Source: Streptosporangiaceae bacterium (GTDB lineage Bacteria > Actinomycetota > Actinomycetes > Streptosporangiales > Streptosporangiaceae). Taken from it: a stretch of 64,000 nt of DNA. Below the pieces are notes generated by a model. The model did no database searches. It was not told where the DNA came from and was given only the letters and a program-made list of their open reading frames with translations. Every line of letters starts with the position of its first letter. Positions within the stretch are counted from its first letter, which is position 1. The DNA is taken from contig JASHPF010000151.1 of the NCBI GenBank assembly GCA_030038295.1, positions 1 to 64,000 on the forward strand, in the 5' to 3' direction. Both the position numbers and the translations under genes were made by a program. This document shows positions 52,454 to 59,828 of the stretch, piece by piece.

Positions 52454-54220
52454 CTCCTCGCTTTCTGCGGTCCACTCAACCGGCAGCAGCTCCCAGTACT
52501 TCACCTGCTGCACCCTGGCCAGCCTGCCGTTGGCCGCCTCGACGGCGCGACTGACCTCGGCGAGCACCTGCGGATTGCCGGCCAGCTCGGCCAGCGAGGT
52601 CGCCTCGATGCCGTGGGCTCGCGCCCACGCCGGCGCCACCCCGCTGTCGAGGGTCAGCAGCGCGACCAGGTACGGGCGCCGGTCACCGTAGGCCAGCGCC
52701 TGACCGATCAGCGGATGGGCGACCAGCAGGTTCTCCACCGCGGCCGGCGATACGTTCTCGCCCCCGGCGGTGATGATCAGCTCCTTCTTCCGGTCCAGCA
52801 CGCTGACGAAGCCGTCGGCATCGATGCTGCCAACGTCGCCGGTGTGCAGCCAGCCGTCGGCGTCGATCAGGTCGGCGGTCTGCTCCGGCAGATTCAGGTA
52901 GCCGGGCGTCGTCAGCGGTCCGCGGGTGAGGATCTCCCCGTCGCCGGCGATTCGTACCTCCATGCCCGGCACCGGCCGGCCAACAGTGCCGAGCCGAAAT
53001 GCCTGCGGCGTGTTGGTGGTGAACGCCCCGGTCGTCTCGCTCATCCCGTACACGTCGAAGACTTGCATCCCGAGCCCGGCGAAGAACGTCGCTACCTCTG
53101 GCGGGAACGGCGCCGCGCCGCTCGATAGCACCGCCTCGCCGAGGCCGAGCAGCGACCGGATCGGACCCAGCACCTGCTGATCCACCGCCGCGAACCGGTC
53201 GGCCAGCTCGCTGGCGGTGGTCTCGCCGAACTGCAGGCTGCGCACGTACTCGAGGCCGGTCGCCATCGCCTGAGCCACCGCCGCTCGCTTGCCCTCGTCT
53301 TGCTCAGCCGCGAGCAGCGCCTGGATGCCCGCCATGACTTTCTCGTAGATCCGCGGTACGCCGAAGAACGCGGTGGGCCTGGCGTCGGTCAGGGTGCCGA
53401 CGAGCTGGCTCGCCGCGTCGCGACAGAAGTACACGTGCCGGGCGTGGCATACCCCGAGGTACACCGTGAGCATCCGCTCCGCGATGTGGGCGAGCGGCAG
53501 GTAGGAAACGACCCGGGCGTGCATCGGGACGGCCCCGCCGGCCTCGAGGGCGGCCACCTCGTAGAGCACGTTGGCGTGGGTGATGCGGACGCCCTTCGGA
53601 TTCGCCGTGGTACCCGAGGTGTACAGCAGCGTGACCGGGTCGTCCGCTCGGATCGCGGCGATCCGAGCGGACACGGCGTCCGGGCTGGCCGCGTGCCGGG
53701 TCGCGCCGAGCTCGGTCAGGGCGTCCCAGCTCAGGAACGGCGGTTCCGCCGGGCAGGCGGCCGCATCCCTGACGATGATCGTCCGCAGCGACGGCAGACG
53801 CGCCAGCACCTGCTGCCAGCGGCCCAGCTCGCTAGCTCCGTCGAGGACGGCCATGGTCGCACCGCAGTTGGCGGCCACGTACGCGATCTGCTCCGGCGCC
53901 AGCGTCGCGTAGAAGGTCACGGGAGTCCCGCCCGCGTGCAGCACGCCAAGGTCGCCCAGGACGTGTTCGAGCCGGTTTGGGAGCATGAGCGCGACATGAT
54001 CGCCGGGCCGCAGCCCGAGTTCGATGAAGCCCGCAGCGAGCTCCAGGACCCGCTGTCTCGTCTCCGCCCAGGTGAGCGTCTGCCACGGCCCAGCACCGTC
54101 GCGGTCGGACAAGGCCGGCCGCGAGCCGAATCGTCCGGCCGCCTCGGCCAGCGCGTCGCACACTGTCTTGCCCGCCCACTCCGCGCGCATGGCTGCCCGC
54201 TGCGCTGCGATCTCGCTCAT
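52373..54220 (-). CDS. long-chain fatty-acid--CoA ligase (AMP-forming)
   Basis: This 615-residue ligase activates fatty acids to acyl-CoA through an acyl-adenylate. The P-loop is LLYTSGTTANPKG (198-210), the adenine motif is YGMSETTG, the hinge DGWLHTGDVG and the catalytic Lys region LDRKKELIITAGGENVSP. It belongs to the FAA1-like class with the long C-terminal segment LTPTLKLKRRVVHAKY. The adjacent thioesterase performs the reverse chemistry. It could act in beta-oxidation or lipid remodelling. Confidence 0.93.
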   Translation of the reverse strand: MSEIAAQRAAMRAEWAGKTVCDALAEAAGRFGSRPALSDRDGAGPWQTLTWAETRQRVLELAAGFIELGLRPGDHVALMLPNRLEHVLGDLGVLHAGGTPVTFYATLAPEQIAYVAANCGATMAVLDGASELGRWQQVLARLPSLRTIIVRDAAACPAEPPFLSWDALTELGATRHAASPDAVSARIAAIRADDPVTLLYTSGTTANPKGVRITHANVLYEVAALEAGGAVPMHARVVSYLPLAHIAERMLTVYLGVCHARHVYFCRDAASQLVGTLTDARPTAFFGVPRIYEKVMAGIQALLAAEQDEGKRAAVAQAMATGLEYVRSLQFGETTASELADRFAAVDQQVLGPIRSLLGLGEAVLSSGAAPFPPEVATFFAGLGMQVFDVYGMSETTGAFTTNTPQAFRLGTVGRPVPGMEVRIAGDGEILTRGPLTTPGYLNLPEQTADLIDADGWLHTGDVGSIDADGFVSVLDRKKELIITAGGENVSPAAVENLLVAHPLIGQALAYGDRRPYLVALLTLDSGVAPAWARAHGIEATSLAELAGNPQVLAEVSRAVEAANGRLARVQQVKYWELLPVEWTAESEELTPTLKLKRRVVHAKYADVIDGLYRS

Positions 54221-54319
54221 CCCGGCGCCCGTCCTCCCGCCTGCAGTGCTGCCTGACGGTCATGCCACCACGGCGGTCGCATATCCGCAAGACGCAGCGC
54301 GCCGGGCGGCAGGGGGCAG

Positions 54320-54706
54320 TCAGGCGTACCGGCGCGTTGGGACGATCCGGGTGCCGAGCGGCAGCAGCGTGATCGGAATGATCTTGAAGCTGGCGAGGCC
54401 CAGCGGAATGCCGATGATCGTCAGGCACAGCGCGACGCCCGCGATCAGGTGGCCGAGGGCGAGCCACCAGCCGAACAGGATGATCCACAGGACGTTACCG
54501 ATCACCGAGCCCACCCCGGCGTCGGGGCGGCGCTCAGCGGTGCGGCCGAACGGCCACAGCACGTAGCTCGCGATCCGGAACGCCGCTATGCCGAACGGGA
54601 TCGTCACGATCAAAATCAGGCAAATCACTCCAGCTATGACATAGGCGATGGCCATCCAGATGCCTTCAAGCACCAGCCACACGATGTTCAGAAGTGCGTC
54701 GAGCAT
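54320..54706 (-). CDS. YccF domain membrane protein
   Basis: This 128-residue protein consists of two copies of the YccF repeat. Each has a hydrophobic helical hairpin and the conserved TIPFGIAAFRIASYVLWPFG or TIIGIPLGLASFKI. The family is widespread and its function is unknown. The ATG has GGGGGG upstream. It diverges from the AhpD-like gene. Confidence 0.9.
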   Translation of the reverse strand: MLDALLNIVWLVLEGIWMAIAYVIAGVICLILIVTIPFGIAAFRIASYVLWPFGRTAERRPDAGVGSVIGNVLWIILFGWWLALGHLIAGVALCLTIIGIPLGLASFKIIPITLLPLGTRIVPTRRYA

Positions 54707-54730
54707 GGTCCCCCCGTTCCCTTACCGGCC

Positions 54731-54784
54731 GATACCCAGCACTATCCCCCGCTCTGGCGGGTATCAGCTTCACTCTTGGCGGGT
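54731..54784. promoter_or_regulatory. inverted and direct repeats between yccF and the AhpD-like gene
   Basis: GATACCC (54731-54737) and GGGTATC (54760-54766) form an inverted repeat. TGGCGGGT occurs at 54755-54762 and 54777-54784, 22 bp apart, about two helical turns. These could bind a regulator of either divergent gene. Confidence 0.35.
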
Positions 54785-54867
54785 GATGACTGGCGACGCG
54801 GCAGCGCGCAGTGTCGCAGTAGACCGCCGCCAGCCGGGCAGCGGGCAGCGCATTGTTTGGGGGGCAC

Positions 54868-55236
54868 GTGAGCGTTTCCGGGTCTGGCAGGGCGGTCGAC
54901 CGGGCCACCAGTGAGAAGCTGGCGGCGCTGGCCATGGGTGATGCCGGCGTTCTCGGCGAGGCCGCCGACCTAAGAGAACAACTGCGGGCCGACAGCAGCC
55001 TGGATCCCAAGTCCTTCGCGCTGGTGAAGATCGCCGCGCTGGTTGCCATGGACGCGGCGCCCGCGTCGTACCTCTTCCAGGTCCAGGCAGCGCTCGACGC
55101 CGGCGCGGAGCCGCGGGAGATTCTCGGCGTCCTGACGGCGGTGGCACCGCAGACCGGCATGGCCAGGGTCGTGTCGGCGGCCCCGGAGATCATGGTCGCG
55201 CTCGGCCTCGAGCTGCCTGCTGGCACCGACGGCTGA
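54868..55236 (+). CDS. carboxymuconolactone decarboxylase/AhpD-like protein without cysteines
   Basis: This 122-residue helical protein fits the AhpD-like fold: LDPKSFALVKIAALVAMD, SYLFQVQAALDAGAEPREIL and VAPQTGMARVVSAAPEI. Most such proteins have a CxxC redox pair; this one has no cysteine at all, so it is not an AhpD-type peroxidase partner. GTG 54868 follows a G-run that can serve as a ribosome binding site. The SHOCT gene follows 22 bp later. Confidence 0.75.
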   Translation: MSVSGSGRAVDRATSEKLAALAMGDAGVLGEAADLREQLRADSSLDPKSFALVKIAALVAMDAAPASYLFQVQAALDAGAEPREILGVLTAVAPQTGMARVVSAAPEIMVALGLELPAGTDG

Positions 55237-55258
55237 CCGCGCCGGAGAAAGGACGATC

Positions 55259-55555
55259 ATGTACGGAAGACCAGGGCTAGTGCGCCGTCGGCCGCTGCTG
55301 CGCGCGGCGGCGATCGGGGGCACCTTCGCGGCCGGAAGGGCGACCGGCCGCCGCGCGGCGGAGCAGGCCGACGCCGCTGCCTATCAGGACGACAGCCGCG
55401 GGCAGCCGGTGCAGGCGGCCCAGGCCGTCCAAGGCGGCGAGACCGCACCGGCCTCGTCTGCCGACCAGCTCAGCCAGCTAGCTGAACTGCACCAGCAAGG
55501 CGCCCTGACCGACGAGGAGTTCGCCGCCGCCAAGGCGAAGATACTCGGCGGCTAG
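55259..55555 (+). CDS. SHOCT domain small protein
   Basis: This 98-residue protein has a basic N-terminus with one short hydrophobic stretch (LRAAAIGGTFAAG) and a C-terminal SHOCT domain (LSQLAELHQQGALTDEEFAA). SHOCT domains are short helical hairpins found in many membrane-associated proteins. AAAGGA lies 7 nt before the ATG. It is probably transcribed with the AhpD-like gene. The function is unknown. Confidence 0.8.
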   Translation: MYGRPGLVRRRPLLRAAAIGGTFAAGRATGRRAAEQADAAAYQDDSRGQPVQAAQAVQGGETAPASSADQLSQLAELHQQGALTDEEFAAAKAKILGG

Positions 55556-55654
55556 CCGCCGCCGTCGTGCGGCGCCGGACCGGCGGATTGCGTGTCCGGC
55601 TGCCGTCCGGGTCTGCGGGAGAGTGTCGAGCGACGGCCGCGTGGGAGGTCACGC

Positions 55655-56404
55655 ATGGCGCATCCGGTGGTGCACTTCGAACTCAGCGGCCCGGATGACA
55701 GGGAGCTCGCCGGGTTCTACGCGGAGTTGTTCGGCTGGCGGGTGCGCCCGGTGCCGGGCATCAGATACACCCGCATCGATACCGGTGGCGGCATCAACGG
55801 CGGCGTCGCGGCCGCCGCTGACGGCCCGGCCACAGCGACCTTCTACATCGAGACCGACGACCTTCAGGCCGCGCTGGACAAGATCAACCTGATCGGCGGC
55901 AAGACCGTGCGACCCATCACCGAGCTGCCCGGCATGGCGACCTATGCCCTGTTCGAGGATCTGGACGGCCTCGTCGCCGGGCTGGTGCTCGGGGCCGGCG
56001 AGTCCGGCGCGCCGACGGCCGCACAGACCGAGATGCCCGCGGCCGATCGGGCCGACGGCCCCCCGGTGGACTGGTTCGAGGTGCTGGGCACGAACGCGAC
56101 GCGCAGTCAGCGCTTCTACGCCGAGGTCTTCGGCTGGCAGGTGAGCCCGGCCGCCGTCGGCTACGGGATGGTGGACACCGGCACGACCCGCGGGATCCGC
56201 GGCGGCATCGGGGCCGCCGGTCCCGGCCCATGGAGCACCGTCTACGCAGCCGTCAGCGACGTGGCGGCGACCCTCGCCAGCTCCGAACGCCTCGGCGGGT
56301 CACGGGTCCACGGCCCGGTCGTGATCGACGACCACAGGGACATCGGCGCACTGCGTGATCCGGCCGGCAACGTGCTCGGCGTGTACCACCACCGGCCGCA
56401 CTGA
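55655..56404 (+). CDS. two-domain VOC (glyoxalase/bleomycin resistance-like) protein
   Basis: This 249-residue protein contains two vicinal-oxygen-chelate domains (about 1-120 and 130-249), each of the form H-x-E-L/V ... FYAELFGW. HFELSGPDDRELAGFYAEL begins the first and WFEVLGTNATRSQRFYAEV the second. VOC proteins bind a metal or a small ligand between beta-strands. GGAGG lies 7 nt before ATG 55655. It could be an antibiotic-binding protein or a dioxygenase-like enzyme; the sequence does not say. Confidence 0.85.
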   Translation: MAHPVVHFELSGPDDRELAGFYAELFGWRVRPVPGIRYTRIDTGGGINGGVAAAADGPATATFYIETDDLQAALDKINLIGGKTVRPITELPGMATYALFEDLDGLVAGLVLGAGESGAPTAAQTEMPAADRADGPPVDWFEVLGTNATRSQRFYAEVFGWQVSPAAVGYGMVDTGTTRGIRGGIGAAGPGPWSTVYAAVSDVAATLASSERLGGSRVHGPVVIDDHRDIGALRDPAGNVLGVYHHRPH

Positions 56405-56431
56405 ATCGCCGCGCCGGCCCCGTGCCGGAGG

Positions 56432-57298
56432 TCAGCTCGAAACCGACGGGTCCAGCAGGCCGCGGCGGCGGCGGATCGCAAGATCGGCCTTGGTGAAGAT
56501 CATGTCAACCACGATGCCGAGGATCAGGATCACGATGATGATCGAGGTGACTCCCCTGAAGTCCTGGACGCTCTCATCGGTGTTGAGCAGCACTCCGAGG
56601 CCAGGCGGACCGACGATCGACACGACGAGCTCGCCTGCCATGAGGCTGCGCCAGGCGAACGCCCAGCCCTGCTTGAGCCCCGCGACGAAGGCCGGCAGCG
56701 AGGCCGGCACGATTAGGTACCGGTAGAGCGTCACCCCGCGTAGGCCCATCGTCCGTCCGGCCCGCAGCAGCAGCGGTGGCGTGTAGTCGACGCCGGAGAT
56801 CAGGCCGTTGGCGATGGACGGCGCGGCACCCAGGATCATCACGAAGATGATCGCGTCCGTGCCCTGGGTAAACAGGATGATCGCGAACGGATACCACGCG
56901 ATCGAGGGCATCGTTTGCAGGCCGGTGATGATCGAGCCGATCGCGGCGCGGAGCGGCGGGATCCTCGCCACCAGCAGCCCCACGACCGAGCCAACCAGCA
57001 GGGCCACCAGGTAGCCGATGAGCGCGCGCTTCATGGTCACGCCGATGGCCGCCCAGAGCTGGCCGTGGCCGGCCATCTGCCACAGGTCGGACAATACCGA
57101 GCCAGGACCCTGGAGGACGAAGTGCTTCCAGCCGGTCAGGTGCACGATCTGCCAGACGGCGAGCACCAGCCCGACCGCGAGCACCTTCGGCCACGTCTTG
57201 GCCCACGCCCTCCTGGCCAGCCGGGCCGGCCCGCGGTCGTGCGCCGCCCCGCTGAGCTCAAGGCTGTCCAGGCCGTGCAAAGCCTGGTTAGCTGCCAT
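56432..57298 (-). CDS. sulfonate/nitrate/taurine-type ABC transporter permease
   Basis: This 288-residue permease has six helices and the EAA loop AGRTMGLRGVTLYRYLIVPA, typical of SsuC/TauC/NrtB. It ends RRRGLLDPSVSS. ATG 57298 lies inside the end of the ATPase gene (11-bp overlap), so it is translationally coupled to it. It is the last gene of a three-gene operon. Confidence 0.92.
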   Translation of the reverse strand: MAANQALHGLDSLELSGAAHDRGPARLARRAWAKTWPKVLAVGLVLAVWQIVHLTGWKHFVLQGPGSVLSDLWQMAGHGQLWAAIGVTMKRALIGYLVALLVGSVVGLLVARIPPLRAAIGSIITGLQTMPSIAWYPFAIILFTQGTDAIIFVMILGAAPSIANGLISGVDYTPPLLLRAGRTMGLRGVTLYRYLIVPASLPAFVAGLKQGWAFAWRSLMAGELVVSIVGPPGLGVLLNTDESVQDFRGVTSIIIVILILGIVVDMIFTKADLAIRRRRGLLDPSVSS

Positions 57299-58127
57299 GC
57301 CGCCCCATCTCCTCTCGCAGCCGTTCAGTCAGCAGGCCGGCGAGCTGCGCGACCTCGGGACTGTCGGTCCGCCGCGGGCCGCGCGGCGCCGCGTACTCCG
57401 CGATGACCCGGCCCGGCCGACTGCTGAGCACGATCGTCCGGTCCCCCAGCCTCGCCGCCTCCCGGACGTTGTGCGTGACGAACAGCACCGTCAGCGTCCG
57501 GTCCGTGCAGATCCGCTCTAGCTCGTCGTGCAGCAGGTCCCTGGTCATCGCGTCGAGCGCGCCGAACGGCTCATCCATCAGCAGGACGTCCGCGTCCTGC
57601 GCCAGGGCGCGGGCCAGCGCCACCCGCTGCCGCATGCCGCCAGACAGCTCGTGCGGACGCTGGCCGGCGAAGCCCTGCAGCCGCACCGCGGCCAGCAACT
57701 CGGCCACCTGCGCCTGCCGGGCAGCTTTCGGCACCCCCCTAGCGCGAAGCGCTAGCTCGACGTTGCGCCCCGCGGTCAGCCACGGAAACAGGGCCGGCTC
57801 CTGGAACATCAGGCCTACCCGGCGGCCGCCGGCCTCGACGCGCCCCGATGTCGGCTTGTCGAGTCCGGCCACGAGGTTGAGCAGCGTGCTCTTACCGCAG
57901 CCGGAGGCGCCGATGATGCACACGAACTCGCCGTCGCGCACCGTCAGCGACACCCCGTCGAGTGCGAGCAACTGCGTCCGGCCGGTCCCGTAGGACTTGC
58001 TGACGCCGGTGAGCCGGACGGCTTCGGCCGCGGCTGCGGGCGGCGGTGCCTCCTGGTGCGCACCGGGCAAGGCTGACGCCCCCGGCGCGGCCGCTGGGGG
58101 CGTCAGCTGGTTGTCGCGTACCGTCAC
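57288..58127 (-). CDS. sulfonate/nitrate/taurine-type ABC transporter ATP-binding protein
   Basis: This 279-residue ATPase has Walker A GASGCGKS (73-80), signature LSGGMRQRVALA and Walker B VLLMDEP, with THNVREAARLGD as the switch. The first ~35 residues are an Ala/Pro-rich extension. The GTG start overlaps the stop of the binding-protein gene as GTGA. Confidence 0.92.
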   Translation of the reverse strand: MTVRDNQLTPPAAAPGASALPGAHQEAPPPAAAAEAVRLTGVSKSYGTGRTQLLALDGVSLTVRDGEFVCIIGASGCGKSTLLNLVAGLDKPTSGRVEAGGRRVGLMFQEPALFPWLTAGRNVELALRARGVPKAARQAQVAELLAAVRLQGFAGQRPHELSGGMRQRVALARALAQDADVLLMDEPFGALDAMTRDLLHDELERICTDRTLTVLFVTHNVREAARLGDRTIVLSSRPGRVIAEYAAPRGPRRTDSPEVAQLAGLLTERLREEMGRHGS

Positions 58128-59167
58128 GATCCGACCGTCGGCTGGCCGTCCGCAGCCAGCAGCTTGTTCAGCGGCGCGAGGTCGAATATCGCGGTCAGGT
58201 CGCTGACAGGCTTGAGCAGACCCAGTGACACCGCGTGCGAGGCGTCGGCGACGAGCGAGCTCTCGATCGGGTCATCGGTGAAGGTGACCTGGGCGAAGGA
58301 CGCCGCCAGCACGGAGGACTTGAGTCCCTTGCCGGTCAGGCTCGCCAGCTCCGCGTTAGCCGCGCTCTCGGCGGCCGACTTGTGGCTGGCGATGTAGGAG
58401 TTCGCCTCGATCTCGGCCTTCAGCAGGTCACTGACCACGGTGGGGTTGGCGGCCAGGAACGGCTGCGTCACGACGAGCAGCGTGGTCACGAACTGCCCGC
58501 CCGGCCAGAGAGTCGCCTCGTTGACGAGGACGTGCCCGCCGTCGGCGACCATCTCGGTGTCGTAGGGTGCGGGCTCCCAGCCGCCGGCGATCTGGCCGGA
58601 GGCGAACTGCAGCACTGCCGCGGAGTTCGGCGTGATCGGCGTCACGGGCACGTCGCCACCGCCGGTGGGCGTGGTGGTCAGGCCCTGCGTCTTCAGCCAG
58701 TAGCGCAGCGAGACATCCTGAGTATTGCCGAGCGACGGGGTCGCCAGCTTCTGACCCTTCAGCTGGCTGGCACTCGTGATGTTCTTGTTGACGACCAGCT
58801 CTGCGCCGCCCGATGCGGCACCGGAGATGACCTTGATCAGCGTGCCGTTGGACTTCTGCCAGGTGTTGATCGCCGGGTTAGGGCCAACGTAGGCGGCATC
58901 GAGCTGCCCCGCCAGCAGTGCCGTCGCCTCTTCGGTACCGGTGCTGTAGGGATACAGCTTGAGCGTGACGTTCTTCCCCAGGTTCTTGGTGAAGAAGCCG
59001 TCCTTGACGCCGATCAGCGCGGGTGCGTGCGTGATGTTCTCAAGGAAGCCGAGCCGGAGCACAACCTTCTTCGCCGGCGTGCTGCCGGAGCTGGCCACCG
59101 ATGAGCCGCACCCGGCCGCGAGCACAGTCATGCCCGCGACCACGAACCCGGCAAGCAGTCTCCGCAT
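58124..59167 (-). CDS. sulfonate/nitrate/taurine-type substrate-binding lipoprotein
   Basis: This 347-residue protein is a lipid-anchored binding protein of the SsuA/NMT1 type, with Cys20 in VLAAGC. VVLRLGFLENITHAPALIGV and ATALLAGQLDAAYVGPNPAIN match the family. The ligand (sulfonate, taurine or nitrate-like) is not decided by the sequence. ATG 59167 has AGGTGG upstream, and the longer frame is not needed. A 17-bp palindrome lies in the leader. Confidence 0.92.
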   Translation of the reverse strand: MRRLLAGFVVAGMTVLAAGCGSSVASSGSTPAKKVVLRLGFLENITHAPALIGVKDGFFTKNLGKNVTLKLYPYSTGTEEATALLAGQLDAAYVGPNPAINTWQKSNGTLIKVISGAASGGAELVVNKNITSASQLKGQKLATPSLGNTQDVSLRYWLKTQGLTTTPTGGGDVPVTPITPNSAAVLQFASGQIAGGWEPAPYDTEMVADGGHVLVNEATLWPGGQFVTTLLVVTQPFLAANPTVVSDLLKAEIEANSYIASHKSAAESAANAELASLTGKGLKSSVLAASFAQVTFTDDPIESSLVADASHAVSLGLLKPVSDLTAIFDLAPLNKLLAADGQPTVGS

Positions 59168-59182
59168 AGTTCCACCTTTTCC

Positions 59183-59216
59183 TATCGAATAACTCGATAT
59201 TTGCACCAGGAGTTTA
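59183..59216 (-). promoter_or_regulatory. promoter and palindromic operator of the sulfonate-type operon
   Basis: On the minus strand TAAACT (59211-59216) is a plausible -10. The perfect palindrome TATCGA-N5-TCGATA (59183-59199) begins a few bases after the predicted start point and ends 15 bp before the ATG. A repressor there would block elongation or loading. Confidence 0.5.
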
Positions 59217-59304
59217 CATTGCGGTCGGGAGAAGTTCACCTGATGCGCGAGTATCAGCGGGACGGACCAGCGGACGTGGGGCTGACCGCGCCGCGCGTGC
59301 AGCG

Positions 59305-59724
59305 CTAGCTGCCCTCGTCCCCCGCGTCCTCCGGATCGACGCCCTGGACGGCCGTGAACCGCTGCAGGCAGGTCTGCAGCTCGGCGAGATCAGCCGGGGA
59401 GGAGTTGGTCGTGTTGAACCGGATGCCGTACATGATCGCGACGACAGTGTGCTGGGTCGGCAGTGCCATCGGCGGCGTGTTCTGGATGTGCGAGCACTCG
59501 GCCCGGACGTGCAGCGCAGTGGCCTCTGAGGTGTGCGGGCCGAAGTCGACGACCATCCACTGCTGATCGAGGGCGGCGTCCATCTTCGCGCATCCGGTCA
59601 GGACGAGCAGCCCGACGATGCCCGCGAGCGCAGTCACGACCAGGCGGTTACACCCGGTGACTGGTCCGTTGCTCCGCGCCGGAGCGGTACTGGTCAGCCC
59701 GCGCGGCGCTCGTCGTGGTTGCAC
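59305..59724 (-). CDS. small lipoprotein of unknown function
   Basis: This 139-residue protein has a signal sequence with the hydrophobic core VVTALAGIVGLLVLTGC, giving a lipobox LTGC. The mature part (~93 residues) has two more Cys that may form a disulfide (RAECSHIQNT and LQTCLQRFT). TAAAGT lies 6 nt before GTG 59724, which supports this long start and a leaderless mRNA. I do not recognise the family. Confidence 0.7.
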   Translation of the reverse strand: MQPRRAPRGLTSTAPARSNGPVTGCNRLVVTALAGIVGLLVLTGCAKMDAALDQQWMVVDFGPHTSEATALHVRAECSHIQNTPPMALPTQHTVVAIMYGIRFNTTNSSPADLAELQTCLQRFTAVQGVDPEDAGDEGS

Positions 59725-59730
59725 GCGGCC

Positions 59731-59736
59731 ACTTTA
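59731..59736 (-). promoter_or_regulatory. -10 element of the small lipoprotein gene (leaderless)
   Basis: TAAAGT on the minus strand is 6 nt from the GTG at 59724. Confidence 0.45.
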
Positions 59737-59828
59737 CGGCCACGGCCCGGCCGGCGTGCCTCCGGCCGCCGGCACGCTGCATCCCGTGCCACTCTTGATC
59801 CCAGTGACGCGCTGGACCAGGAGGTGCG

